In this document: positions 33,371 through 45,620 of the stretch, piece after piece
Numbering within the stretch: the first letter of the stretch is position 1
Layout: every line of letters starts with the position of its first letter
NCBI GenBank assembly: GCA_029532415.1
Contig: JAQOTA010000053.1
Coordinates: forward strand, 6,014,001-6,078,000
Direction of reading: 5' to 3'
Length of the DNA: 64,000 bases
Origin: Marasmius tenuissimus
Taxonomy: Eukaryota; Basidiomycota; Agaricomycetes; Agaricales; Marasmiaceae
Translations under genes and position numbers: made by a program
The notes under the pieces: model-generated
Seen by the model: the letters and a program-made list of their open reading frames with translations, nothing else
What the model was told of the DNA's origin: nothing
Databases searched by the model: none

Positions 33371-36300
33371 CTGGGGTTCTGGACTAGATACGCCAATGCC
33401 TTTGTTCAGGAGTATTTCGAAGTGACATAGAGTACAACAGTGCTCACCCATTCAGTTGTCGGTGCAGCCGTTGGTCCATGAATTGAGCCTATATGTGGAC
33501 TTCGATCTGATGGCTGTACACACTGAATCGAAAGTGCAATGCGAAAGAGAACCCAATCGAACCTTACCATAGAGACGAGATTTACATCGAATCCTCCTAG
33601 TATTGAGGTACTCGGGGAGTTGGTCATAGCTCCTTCGGTGGTCATGACTTCTGATGACAGAGTGATATCTGACAAAAATGCCCGATTACTCAGTGGTTGT
33701 AAAAAAAAGCGAATTTGTAACGCACGTAAAGGGGGGTAAAAGAGTGTTGAACGTCGTTTATCGCGTTCTCTACACCTCTAACACCGCAGTGACCATGACA
33801 GACAGCACTTTCCCACATATTGCTTCGGACCTGAAAATTGTATTCAATCTCTAATAAATGTTTTCTGGGCGGTGATCGAAAAGAATCGCAAGCTGACTGA
33901 TGGCGGGATGGTGGTACTCGAGAAAGAAGCATAAGCGCCGAACCATGAACAGGCGCTACAATTCTTTACAGTCTGTCCAGTGGCGGTCCAAATTTCAGCA
34001 CTGGCAGTAACCCTCGGCCTTTTAATAGAGCAATAACGATTGAGCGATACACAACCTTCCCCACCCCCACCTCCCGTCAACATGACAGTCAAGGTCAGAT
34101 AATACACTCCTCTGATGCTGTAGGCATGTCGGGCGCTGAGTTTGCATACAGCATTCTTCTGTTGCCCTCTGGCCATAACCACTACAGTGGCTGACACGCC
34201 AGGCGATGGCTTGAACCAGACTCCGTTCACTGAAGGAAAAGATTAGAAATATTCCACGGTCTCAGGATCGTAGGTCACGGTGTTTGAATGGATACCCGCA
34301 AAGTAGGTAGTATCATATATTGTCACAAACTTGATCTATCGGCCACCAAAGTTCCCATTTATGCGAATGGTTTTATCGTATGGCGCGCAAATTTTGACAA
34401 GAGCTAGAACATTTCCAGCAGCTGGCTCAACCGTTCACTTTCATTCTTGCCCTGCTTGATAAGCGGGCCACTGAGCATCCGTCAAGAAAGAATAAGCCAA
34501 TGTGTTCGATATCCAAGCCTGATCGACTCACCCTTCTCACCCCAAGAAACGCCCCAACCAGATCCTCTTCCAAAATATTCCTCATCTCGATGCTCTCTGA
34601 CCTCTTCCTCGCCTCTTCAAGATCCAACGGCATCCTTGTGCTAATCCCTAACTCCTCGCTCCGTCTCACTCAACCGAAATGCACATCCGACGTTCTCCCT
34701 CCCAAACCCCAGCCAACCCCGAGCCCACAATCGTTGCAAGCCCCAGATCGATCCGACTAGCTGTCCTATCTCCAAAGGTTCCTTGAGATGGGGAGACGTC
34801 GCATTCGTCGAAATGAGAGTAACCGAAACTTCCCGGTCTACCCCATACGTCCAGCGTGGTGCCACTCCAAACGCGATCAAGCATACGCCAGTAAGAAGCT
34901 AGACTTGAAAACAATATTACAGGTGGGGCTGGCAAGTGGTCAGCGTGAGAACGACGATTCGGTTGGGGATAGTTCGTGTACAGGTTTCTCATCCAGTGCG
35001 GCAGATGAAGGCATGTACGTGGGCAGCAGGGCCAGCAGTCCCACTGGCATGTGATTCATGTCGAGGATCAACGTTGACGATGAGCTCACGGATAAAGATG
35101 ACCTGTTCCGCTGTATCCAGCAGCGTTGGAAGCCGAGCTTCTCGCGCGTGAGAGAGAGGATTCGTTCATTGAGAGATAGATCTCGTCGAAGATCGCGGCT
35201 TGACGGGGCGTGTGGATGAGAGGAAAGTGAGTTCTGTTTCGATACCGACACGGAATGCGGTGTGAAGGGTTCATTTCGCTCGAGGATCTTGGTATCATGA
35301 GGATAGGCCAGGAATCCGGCTAAGCCAGACGGCAGGCGTTCAGTCGAAGCGACAGCCGATGATGGGGTGTACAGGTGAGAAGAGGAATATGGCTTGGAGG
35401 TTTTGTTTGACGTTTCTGCTGGCTATGGGGGATTATTAAATTGTTCGAAAAAAGGTGAACGTTGATTCGAAAGTTACTCACTCAACGATCCCTAGCATAT
35501 AGCTCGACGTCGAGTGTGAGATTCTTGGTATTTTGGGTTCTGGGTACGACGGTTTCTCCTTCGCGTATTCATCCGTGCCGAGATGAATGACACGGAAAGA
35601 TCGGCAATATGCCCATGGTTGACATTTTTGGGAGACAGACGTTGTTTCCGCCGGGGAGAATGCTTCGGACGTTAAAGGCACCAAGAGGTATGTCAAAATC
35701 GAGGGTTATATGGGCAACGTTGACATTGGGTCGGGGACTTTGACGAGTTCTTTAAAATCACGAGAACGGGGGACCCATTATCGACGGAGGTTGGCCATGT
35801 CAATGCAGTGGACTCTGAAGAGCTGGACAATGCGAGGATCTAGGTTAGCGAGAAGTTGCGCGTCAGAAGTAAGTATCCTCAACTGAACTCGTTGTGTTTC
35901 GTATATTCCGTATCTTCCAGGTCATAGAATGACTCAACGTCTTGGTTTAGCTCGCAAGCGTCGCTGTTTGCTGGCAGTGGATGGCTGTAAACCACGTTGA
36001 AGTCGTCAGATCATGCTAAGGATTAAATCACGAAAGAACACGCACCCCATGGACTGAACAACGCCGACAATTGTGAAAGACATCCCGGATAATCCAATTC
36101 GACTAAAATCTCTCTTGAACCCTTGCCTGCATCCCAAAACTACCAGAACATTCTCATCCAGTTCCACTTGAGCGTTAGGCTCACTTCAGCTGTTTCCACC
36201 GGCGGCCAGACTAAGGAAAGCGTGGGGACATGGAGTAGAGATTCCGGAGCTTCCTTGCTCGTACATAGATGTACCCTTTATACACTCCACACTAATCATG

Positions 36301-36587
36301 CCCGATGCAACTGGAAGCCAAACGGACGCGAGCGTCAGTAAAGTGTCGGGAGATCTCGACACAGGAGATAGATTTACTTACCGAAAGATTCTAAGGATTT
36401 GTGGTGGTTCTTTCGTTGGTTGGCCATGCCAGTGGGTCGAGTAAGGGTCGAGACTCAATCATCGAGACAATTCAGAGTCGCTGTCTCTGAGCTCAACGAG
36501 GCCCAATTCCACTGAGAGCCCTTGGGAATGGTGTGTATAATCCGGCTGCTAGTGAGACGTGTGTGAAGGCCAGGTAAAGGGATTGAC
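33371..36587. other. 3.2 kb without a clear gene, possible degraded membrane-protein gene
   Basis: Minus-strand stretches look protein-like but are scattered over frames with stops between them: VNVAHITLDFDIPLGAFNVR near 35700, ILDMNHMPVGLLALLPTYM near 35050, RMLDRVWSGTTLDVWGRPGS near 34880, and VNGVWFKPSPGVSATVVVM near 34225. They may be remains of one or more decayed genes. No family is claimed. The far 5' exons of DUF6535 copy 2 may also lie at the left edge. Confidence 0.3.
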
Positions 36588-36596
36588 GACTCCAAC
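36588..36596. repeat. 9-bp target site duplication, left
   Basis: GACTCCAAC immediately before the TAG that opens the helicase/DUF6589 element; the same nine bases follow its right end at 42577-42585. Confidence 0.88.
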
Positions 36597-36738
36597 TAGA
36601 CCTGAAGCATGTCCCTACCTGACGATGACAAGCATGTATGTAGGGACCTGTAAAACGGAAGTTTCCGGTCGCAGAAAGTTCTTATGATCGAGCGGGGGCT
36701 GCGGACCGTTCATCCGCTTCCCCTTATGGACAACCTGC
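36597..36738 (+). repeat. long terminal inverted repeat, left, with hairpin
   Basis: Pairs with 42437-42576. The inner part, from CTGTAAAACGG to CAACCTGCC, is close to identical between the ends. The outer part contains the stem GTCCCTAC (36611-36618) and GTAGGGAC (36640-36647) around a 21-nt loop. Confidence 0.88.
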
Positions 36739-36834
36739 CTAAAACGGAATCGCCAAGACTTGTGTCCTCAGAAGCGCGTTTTTTTCTCTCTGAGCTCGAA
36801 CAACCGATACGTTTGAGTAGCACGGCTAGAGCGA

Positions 36835-39041
36835 ATGTCGCGCACGCCAAATGCCCCCACATTATTCACATTCCTCAATACTTTGACCACGGCTGATCTC
36901 CAGCAGCATCTCCTCACCGTTATTCCAACTCCATTGCCCTCTGAGTACCTCGATTCTCTCGATGAGGCCGATCGCAGAGTTGCGCTACAACACATTGCTC
37001 TCGCATGGCACAAGACAAAAAAATTACCCCGCGTACTTCAGCTCAAAGCAGCTCAGGCGTCCGCCAAGGATCACGACTCGTTCATTTACGCTGGAACTGG
37101 CGCCGGGAAGACTCTATGTAGCGCGTTGACTATGTGGTCCGACGCGCTCAACGCGTCAAGGTCTCTCTCAGGCGCGTCGAATTCTCCGATCTATATTACG
37201 ATCTCTCCGTTGAAAAGGCTTCAGGAGTCTCAGGTATTCAATCAGACGGTTTTTTGCCTATTTCTATTACTGATATGCTGCCCAGGTCAAACTATTCCGT
37301 GAAGACTTTCAGATACCAACCGTCGCGATTAATGATGATACACCAACCGATGTTGACTGGTGGAATGTGCGTATACCTCACAATACAATCTGCTGTCTCT
37401 TACCTTGTTTGACAGGATAATGTATACAGTTCCGAAAGGCATACACTTGGTTCTGCACAACACTTGGTGATAACAGTTGAACAGCTATTCAAAAATGATG
37501 GTGGGCACTATACGCGACTTGGGCGATACATTCGTGACCATTCCGTATTCAAACGTGCCGTTAGACGCGTGTTTGTGGACGAGGCCCATAATGTACGGAT
37601 GGCGGGAAGTGAATTGTATGGGTCCCCGGCTTTTAGGCCAGCGTGGGGCAAGCTCGGCGAGCTCAAGAACCACATTCCCAAGTCTGTCTGGCAGGGCTTC
37701 TCGGCGACTTCCCCTCCCCACATCATGTCAGCAATCGAAAATGCATTTCTCAAACCCAACTATACCATTATCCGGTCCTGTCTCAACCGACCCAACCTCA
37801 CCTACGCTACTCATTGCGTGGTCGGTTCACTCTCGGTTCTTGAAAATTACGAGTGCTTCCTCACAGCCCCTTTCGACTTCGACCAACAACCATCGGTTCT
37901 CCTTTTCTTCGATAATTCGGAGCTCGCAAAGGCCGTTGCTGATCATGTGGATAGCCGACTTCCACCACAGTGGCAGGGAAAAGGAGTGGCCCAACACTAC
38001 CACTCAATGATGTCCAAAGAATACTGCGAGAAAACGCACGAGAGGTTTGTTAACCCCAAAAAAGCAGGTAAGATCTTGTGTGCGACATCGGCAGAGGCTG
38101 AGGTATGTGGCTTTGCCTCTTCCCTACTGCTGCGTAGCATCCTACTCACGCCACATTACAGGGAATTGATTTCTGGCGTGTGAAGATTGTAGTTCACGTT
38201 GGGCTGCCAAAGAATGGCGCGTACGCGGTGCAGGCTGGGGGCCGGGCAGAACGTGATCCCGAGTTCAAAGGTTTATATATTATCTTCTATGAATCATGGG
38301 CCCTCGATATTTCTCTCGAAGCATTTGAGAACGGGAAATGGCCTGCTGATCCTGACCGGCCTCGTGAAGGTCTTGGACAGCGGTCATCGTTGCAGCTTCG
38401 TGCTTGCCGGTTCTCTATTGAACTTGTGACATCCACAACATGTATTCGTAAATTGTTCGCCAATTACCTAAATGACACACATCCAGACGGTCCGTGTAGC
38501 TTAATTCCTTGGCTTTTCGCATACAGCACGTTTGAACTCACAAAACTACTTTCTAGCACTTTTGCACCGAGAGAACCAGTGGTGCTGTGAGCGCTGCCAC
38601 CCTGACTTTTCACTCAAAAGCCTTCTTCCGTCATCCCTCTTTGTTGTTGATCCAGACTCAAACAAACGCAAGCGTACTCCAAATGTGTACAGGGTACCAC
38701 GCGAGCGAGACCTACTTGCGCCGCTCCTTGCGGCTTGGCTTGAGCAAGCACACCAAAACGACCCGCTGAAGCACATTCGCCCTCCACACTTCATTTTGTC
38801 CATTCCAAAATTCAAGACGCTAGTCAAGGCACCTCGTCACGCTGTCCAAAGCCCCGACGACATTACTATCTTGCTCGAGGAGACCAAAGAGTGGGCGAAG
38901 GATTGGAGCGAAGGCTTGTTTCAGGTGATCTCTGAATTTGACGCCACATTCATGAAGTTCCCGAAATCCGTGCAGTTCAAGAGACTCCGATTATTGCATC
39001 CGAATGGGTCTGTGGTCTTGGACAAACGAAATATATTGTAA
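36835..39041 (+). CDS. RecQ-like SF2 DNA helicase of the transposon (659 aa)
   Basis: Exons are 36835-37233, 37286-37366, 37416-38102, 38162-38489 and 38557-39041, with introns of 49-67 nt. The joined frame codes for 659 residues without a break. Superfamily 2 marks in order are: motif I FIYAGTGAGKT (residues ~92-102), ISPLKRLQESQ (Ia), HLVITVEQLF, motif II VFVDEAHN (a DEAH form), motif III GFSATSPPH, a second RecA-like half with VLLFFDNSELAKAVADHV and ILCATSAEAEGIDFWRVKIV, and motif VI QAGGRAERD. After the core, WCCERCHPDF resembles the zinc-binding cysteines of RecQ proteins. It would unwind DNA with ATP during transposition or repair of the element. The start is the first ATG after the left repeat. 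Confidence 0.88.
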
Positions 39042-39074
39042 ACTCAATTTTGTAATTGTAGTCTACCAAGTCTA

Positions 39075-42000
39075 CTAGTCATCCATAGTGTCTACGTTAA
39101 CAACTAGACTAATCCCCAATGGCGGTAAGCCATCAACATCTTCCTCTGGCTCAAACTCCGAGTCTACTGAGCCTTTTTTTGACGCCTCAATCTTCCCATT
39201 AAAACTGGGGAGAACGGTGTGTTCGATCGCATTCCATCCACAGACACGAAGGTCCTTGAGTGATTTGACGTTCATGAGCCTGTTTGGAGTGTGGATATCC
39301 AGCCCGGTGTCCCTGATGTTATCCGCAATACGCCACACCAGGTGGGAAGTATCCACTTCTGAATGTGTCGATCCCTGATATGATGTGTTGAATGCACGGC
39401 GAATCTGCTTCTTGACGTCCTGAAGATGAAGGATAGCCGCGGATACATTCCCGAGCTGATCCCATCCACTGTAGACACCTTTTGATATAAACAAAGCCTA
39501 TACAACTGGTTTGTGAGCTGTAGGACTTCGGAGAATCAAGTGGTGTACTACATACCTTTATATAGCCAATGATATGCTCCATCCTCATGTCCTGGGCCAT
39601 GAATGAGTCCGAATGGCCCTTAAGGTTACACAAGTGATTGTCGCGCATGATATTCCTGCGCAGATTCAAAAAGGTCAGCGCAAATCCGGGATTCAATATT
39701 GAATACGCACGCAAATTCCGGGGTCCACACCTTCTTGATATTGTATAGAAAATGGAGGATCTCTGTACAGTAATTATTCGACCCTGCGGCTTTGAATATA
39801 GCAGCAACATCTGGGAGGATGTCTTCCACTCGCCCAAAGTCCCCACTCGAGACCGCTTCGACAAGTTCCCGGACGTACATCAAATCACGGATAAGTAGCT
39901 GCAGATTGTGGTGTGAAGGGTCCGACACATTCTCGAAGGGGATATCAGCAGCAGGGGCTGGTTCATCATGGTCGTCATCAGCACTACCGGAGTCGGATTC
40001 ACAATCTTTGGTATGATTCTTTGTTTTCCGAGAGGCAACTGCTTTGACATGTGCAGAAGGGCTCCATGAATTTGAGTTGGTGAATGAAAACACAATCTCC
40101 GTGGCCATTTTCTTCACAACGTGCACCGATGGTTGTGATTGAGCCCATCCTGCAAGTGAACGGAACCCGGACCTACGGCGCCACTCATTAAGAATGAAAC
40201 CGTGCAAGATTTGGGTGAGAGCGACAAGGAGAGTGTGGTAGTCAGGTTTCTCATTACCCAATCGCTTCTTATCAAGGAGTGAAAAAAAGTAAGAGAGAGT
40301 CCCGGGATCTCTGCTCGAACCACGATGGTGATGGAGAAGAGCCCAGATAAGGTTCATGATGAGATGAAATAGGGCGAGTCCCAATTGGAAAACCTCTCTG
40401 CGGTGCCACGGAGTGAGATCGCCTGCACGCTTGGCTTTACAGCCACGAATACGCGCGTTGGTGAGTTGGTCGTTGTAGGATGGGATGGCATAACGGTTCA
40501 TATCGTCGGGTGTCTGTTCAAGTTGGGAAATGATGTCGTCATGAACCCGCATATTCCCTCCGATGGAGGCCTCTTCTTCGAGGGACACACGAAGCGGGCA
40601 GACCTTGCTCTTAAGACCAGCGGGAAGCATCCGCCGGATAAGGAACTGGAGCTCGGGAAGAGAGGCAAGGTAACCAAAGTGGACTTCATATGTGGAAAGA
40701 ACCCGGATGACGCGAATCACACATTGGTGCTGGTACGAGGTGAGAGAGTCGGTTGAGGGTCGTAATTGTGATATGGTAAGTCGATCTGCGTCCCGGAAGG
40801 CAGCTAGCATTGGCTCGAGGAGCATATGCTCTTTTCGTGCCGCATGGAGCTTAATGACCATCGGAAATGTTCCCGACCGCACCTTTATGGATGTTAGTAC
40901 AGACTAAGTCAGGAGCTTCTGAGTGTTAAATACCTTATCAATCTGGTTTCCAGTCTGTTCAACGTGGTTCGAGGTTTTTATGTTAATGTTATCATAATCA
41001 AGCCCTGCACCGCCCTCCTCATCCTCCCACACTTCGATTGCCTCCTCAACAGCCCGATCTGCGAGGTCATGCACAACACGAAACAACGAAGGTAGAGACA
41101 TAGATAGCCCGCAGCGGCTCATGACCTCTATTGTTTGGCGCGATGCATTATCTGTCCAGGAATGAAGTCCCATTACAAGCGGGACCCTGCAAGATTGCAG
41201 GGACCGCGCATGTTGAACTACGTTTGTAACCATGCATTGAGACTACCATAGATGTTTGATCCATCAGAAATTAGTATTCTTGTTGCCTTAGAGTTTTCGC
41301 ACTCACCAATTCCCAATCTCTCGAGTTATCCTCTGCTTTTGGAGGTATCGCAGCGTCAAGAACTTTGAGCCACATTGGCATGTGTTGGTGTCCAAAAGGA
41401 CGAGGGTTCCCGTTTTTATCATACTCGTATGGCAGCCAGGTAGCCAAGAAGTCGGGCGTAACACGGCTCGTACTAAAACGATAGGCTTCCAATGTCCCCT
41501 GGAGCTCTTTCTTGATTTCCGTACAAACCATTTCCGGCGCATGCGGGCAGAACCACTCTCTCAATCTCTTTCGTCCTGCTTCATGTTTCCATAGCATATC
41601 CAATAACCTATCAACCTGCTTTGTATCTTCCCGCAACATTTGCTTCCACCAACGCTCGTAGTACTCGACTTCGGGATCAAGGATATCGGCCAAGAGCTGC
41701 AATGGATGAACTTGGTGTGCCCGCATCTCGTCCAACACTCTCTCATTCTTCTCTCTCGGCCGAGTTCTAGCAGAGCGTTGTCGAGGAATGGGAAATGGTG
41801 GGGGTGAAGAGCACACTGGAAGTGCCGGTGAAGATGGAGTGTCATTTTCCACATTATCCTGATAGGATCTCTTGTGAGAGAGGTCCGGTGGTTCAAAATC
41901 CCCCTGAAATTCGGGTATTGGTGAGCTCGGAGGCAATCTGTCGTCGTTACAAGCAGGCTCATCATCATCCTGATCAAAAGGAACAGGGCTGGACATTCTA

Positions 42001-42305
42001 GGAGCCTCGAATTGGGAGTCATCCTCTCCGTCAGATGCGTCGCCAGTCAGGTCTTCCCCATGAGGGGTCGGCAAAATTGGACTCGCAGAATTATTGAATG
42101 GGAGACGTGATGGGGTGAAGGGTTGCCACGCAGGTTGGGTAGATGTAAACCACGGTGTACCATGATGAAGCGCGACGGATCGTCGGCCAACCGAGAAGGT
42201 GGCAAGTCTTCCTGGAAATGAGGGAGGTGTCGGCGGCGCTGACTGGGGTCGTGTCGGTGTTTGGAGCCGATTGGACACAATTTCAAGCTGAAATGTTGTT
42301 TCCAT
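39075..42305 (-). CDS. DUF6589 protein, probable transposase (1000 aa)
   Basis: Exons on the minus strand are 42305-41307, 41242-40934, 40882-39711, 39655-39556 and 39497-39075. The joined frame codes for 1000 residues with no break. The N-terminal third is Pro/Ser/Asp-rich and disordered-looking. The DUF6589 region follows: VVQHARSLQSCRVPLVMGLH, ASRQTIEVMSRCGLSMSLPS, the conserved YDNIN box, GTFPMVIKLHAARKEHMLL, NNYCTEILHFLYNIKKVWTP with EFANIMRDNHLCN, MRMEHIIGYIKALFISKGVY, and VDTSHLVWRIADNIRDTG near the C-terminus. The Asp of YDNIN and acidic residues near EHIIGYIK are candidates for an RNase-H-type catalytic set. This is an inference from the element structure, not a known activity. Confidence 0.82.
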
Positions 42306-42436
42306 TCTATTCTGAATTGAATAGATGTATATAGTTTACAGACAGGAGACAGGAAATAGGAGGAAGAGGGCACGATAAGCTGGGCAGCTGTGAGAGATGG
42401 ACGCGGAAGGCGAGAAATAAAAACTTCGCTCGATTT

Positions 42437-42576
42437 GGCAGGTTGGACATAAGGGGAAACGGATGGGCGGACCGCAACCCCGCTCGATCATAAGAACTTT
42501 CTGCGACCGGAAATTCCCGTTTTACAGGCCTGACTGTACATGCTTGCTCGTCACAGTCAGGTCGGTTACAGGCCTA
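42437..42576 (-). repeat. long terminal inverted repeat, right, with hairpin
   Basis: Reverse complement of the left repeat in its inner part. Its outer hairpin has the stem CCTGACTGT (42529-42537) and ACAGTCAGG (42553-42561) around a 15-nt loop. The stem sequence differs completely from that of the left end. The TSD GACTCCAAC follows at 42577-42585. Confidence 0.88.
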
Positions 42577-42585
42577 GACTCCAAC

Positions 42586-44084
42586 TTGGTCCCTCCAACG
42601 AGCACATCAGCCTGTAGGACTTGATCGAAATTTTTTCCGTGAGAAAAAGTTACCACTTGAAGGTCTTGCACAGCCCCTCGGAACCGCGCCTTGCCTGTGG
42701 CATTTCGTAGACGCCGGCAAGCGGCAGAGCCCGCTACTGCTTGTACATGTACTGTGGTCGTAGTGTTCCCTGCGCTTCATTGTAACCTATTTCAATAGTA
42801 TATAGTATATAGGGATAGGAACAACTATACAACAATAAATTGGTCTGTACAACTTGTAATTTGCAGTGATTTCTACTCGCTATCAGGTCACCGGCTCGGT
42901 AACTTTTGGCAATTGAGCTGCTGAGCACAGTATATTTCCGAAAAATTGATGGTGAACCACAACGGTAAGTAAAGTTGGTCAAATGGGCCTTCCTGCTGGT
43001 CGTTGCCCGGCCTTCGGCCGGCTCCTTCCATCAGGGAGGGGGATTAGAAATACTAGCAAAATGGGCCAATTTCAAGTTTTCAAAAGAGGTATCCGGCCGC
43101 TGACTTGATGAAATTCGAGTGCATCCTTGTACCATCTCAAAGCAATCAAGGACGCAGGGGAAATATCATCATAGGTATAACTGGCGACGGCGCGCGCTGG
43201 GGATAAATTAGGGATACCTACCATCGGGTAACTATAACATTACACTGAGGGGCTTCAACACTCGTTTGGGTGCCCCCCCAGAGATGATAAGATTATGGAG
43301 GGAGTTGACCCCAAGGCTCCGAATGTGAATGACCCGTCAAGGCGCGGCCTTGAGACCACAAAGGAGAAGCTACATAACCCCGAGCACGATGCAAAAGGGT
43401 AACAGCAAGGTGACGGGCTATACAAAGGCAGATAAGATGATGGAATCTGAGAAGAGATTTAACACAGCATATGAGCGAGAAGAACGTAAACTCACTGAAA
43501 AACAAAACCTATATTCTGGAAAGTTGAGAACAACACCGCAACCAACGGTAGAAGCAGTGCGCAGTCTAAAGAGACGAATGGTTGCGCGAGAGTTGTGGAG
43601 GTAGGTGTATCGCCCGAGGACCTTCATGGATGTCGACAACCTCGGTGTGCGGGTAGGTTTGTTGTGATGCATACTAATTAGTAATTTGTCCAAAATTTTG
43701 GAATTGAAGCCGTCTAAGCGGGTTCCAGAACATCGTAGATATGTGTGAGCGAGGTCGAGAGAGTTTCTCGATGACAAGACATGAGGTACGTTAGGAGTGA
43801 ACCAAACACAAGAGGATGGTGAGGGTAGGGAAGAACGTTGCGTGGGAAGTCGAAACTTATATGAGAATATGATACATTGATCAAGTGACCATGAGAAAAA
43901 AGTCATGCTTTTCGAAAGGGCTTCCGCGAAAACGGTTTTTTCGCACTTTCGGTAAAACCCTCTACTTTACAGTAGCGGGAATTGTCTGCAACAAACTCTC
44001 ACTGAACTCACCTCGAGATCAACCTTCACAGCGCGCTACTATAAGCTGACTGCGTGGATATTACTCTGGGCTTTATTCAAGCTG
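42586..44084. other. intergenic, no gene recognised
   Basis: A GC-rich fold-back (CCCGGCCTTCGGCCGG) lies near 43007-43022. Open frames near 43329-43604 and 43418-43906 overlap on opposite strands and show no family marks. Confidence 0.45.
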
Positions 44085-44089
44085 AGGGA

Positions 44090-44609
44090 TGTTGAACATG
44101 ATGGATATCATGTGATACACTGTTGACGTGTTGTTTACGCGTCACACTATTTATAGAGCTACGCCTCTAGAACACTTGCGTCCTCATGCAAGTACTACGT
44201 CTCTGTCTACGTATCTCACTACGTACCTAGTAGTTTCATCATAAATGACACTATAGACAGTCGCTATCCAATAGCATAAGTAGAGCCTCCAATACATGAG
44301 GCAAACACGACTATGCTCACCAAGCATACTACCATTCATGGTAGAAGTACTTACACAGTACTAATGTCTTTTACGCCTTTAGGGCCGAATACCTACTTCT
44401 AGTAGTAGTTTCAGTTAGTGTAATACTCATTACATGTACCAGAAACTTATGTATAAAAGACTGGACGAAAGGCCTTAAGCCTTAGGACAATCTACTCGAT
44501 TATCACCTCTTCTAAAAACATCTCAAGACTACAAAAACACTCTGTGTATTACCCATGTGAGGTTTACTTCGTTATACCCACTGTGCACTTTAACTATGCT
44601 GGCTCATTA
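44090..44609 (+). repeat. 5' LTR (520 bp)
   Basis: Begins TGTTGAACATGATGG and ends GGCTCATTA, so the ends are TG...TA rather than the usual TG...CA. A TATAAAA box is at 44452-44458. Confidence 0.95.
44452..44458 (+). promoter_or_regulatory. LTR TATA box
   Basis: TATAAAA in the right third of the LTR. Transcription would start a few tens of bases downstream; the same box is present in the 3' LTR. Confidence 0.65.
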
Positions 44610-44630
44610 GGTTATGGGCCCCGCAAGCGG
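44610..44630 (+). promoter_or_regulatory. primer binding site for an initiator tRNA-Met fragment
   Basis: GGTTATGGGCCCCGCAAGCG directly follows the 5' LTR. Its first 12 bases are the reverse complement of the eukaryotic initiator tRNA-Met anticodon arm (GGGCCCAUAACC, anticodon CAU inside). This means priming by a 5' tRNA half, as established for Drosophila copia, and not by the tRNA 3' CCA end. Confidence 0.78.
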
Positions 44631-45620
44631 TGGTCAGGTTGATGTTATGATCGGAGTAGCCTAGCTCCCGTGTGTCGCCACCATCCTAGCGGACGACCTG
44701 TAACCTACATGGGTTATGGAAGTCTCTAGCGATGTCGGGCTTGTCATCGTCTGGTGTCAAGGTCAAGGGTTGTTAGTTCCCTTTACACCTATCCACTATG
44801 TCCCTGTACTGTTGCATGTTGCACGAACGCATGTACATACTGTCTCGGCTTCATCTTCTTTGGCATAGACCTATCCGCATATGCGGCTCTGTCTCCCTGC
44901 TGATAACCCGGATTGGGCTTTGATCTTATATTATCACTGCCTAATGCCGATGAAAACCAATGGTTGGCGATGATCCTCACCATGAGGCATCGTTTAGGGG
45001 TCTATGGGGTTGTGCTTATAAACCAACTCGCCATGATTCCTGACGGTCGAAAGACTGGGCATGATATACATGCTGGGAGATTTGATCTCCTTACAACTAG
45101 GTTTTGATACTATACAGTTTTACGGTATCACATGGCCACTTTAGTATGTACAGGGACTCCCCTCCCGATGACCCCTCTCTTCTACGTTATTGTTAAACTC
45201 TAGCTCACCTATGATTGCTTTCTGGTCACCGATATGCCTAAGGCAGAGGGTGCATGAACTCAATTCATATGGATGACTAGGTTTAATAATAACTTTCAAT
45301 GGGTCATTCGGACAGTATGAGCTGATCACTCATACTTTTGCTAGTCTGGGGTTGAGACCAGATAGCACGATGGGACACCAGACACCGATACACACTGGGA
45401 ACGTTGTAAGACCCTAGCAATTGGGCAGGGCTTCGTAACCAGATTAACTCCCCTGCACTACCTGCACGTGGTACACCCCATGATCTGCTTGACGCATACA
45501 GCCTGTTAAAAGTCCTAGACCTTTGGAGCATTTCTCGGTGTGCATCGAACCCTATTTATTTATGGGTGCTTCCTAGAAGCCTTCGTCGATTGACACTCTC
45601 TTGGCTCCACCCTTCTATAT
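44631..45620 (+). other. untranslated leader of the copia element
   Basis: About 1 kb between the primer site and the first in-frame Met of gag-pol. It contains only short open frames and no recognised motif. It would hold the packaging and dimerisation signals. Confidence 0.6.

Larger units (their letters stand above)
36597..42576. mobile_element. helicase + DUF6589 transposon (Academ/AcademH-like), 5980 bp
   Basis: The ends are long inverted repeats (36597-36738 and 42437-42576), starting TAGACCTG and TAGGCCTG. They include an identical core of more than 30 bp and are flanked by a 9-bp direct repeat, GACTCCAAC. Inside are exactly two genes in convergent order: a RecQ-like helicase on plus and a DUF6589 protein on minus. 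Their stop codons are 33 bp apart, and each start lies just inside one repeat. Both reading frames are complete, so the element may be autonomous. From memory, a helicase-bearing Academ lineage (AcademH) with 9-10 bp duplications is described in fungi and fits this layout. The family name is an inference; the structure is seen directly. Confidence 0.88.

Noticed and set aside
33844..34230. 128-codon minus-strand frame as a separate secreted protein
   Set aside because: It looks protein-like at its start but joins no clean exon set and has stops on both sides; kept only as possible gene remains.
43329..43906. Overlapping open frames on both strands left of the copia element
   Set aside because: They overlap antisense to each other, show no domain, and have no supporting intron or promoter structure.
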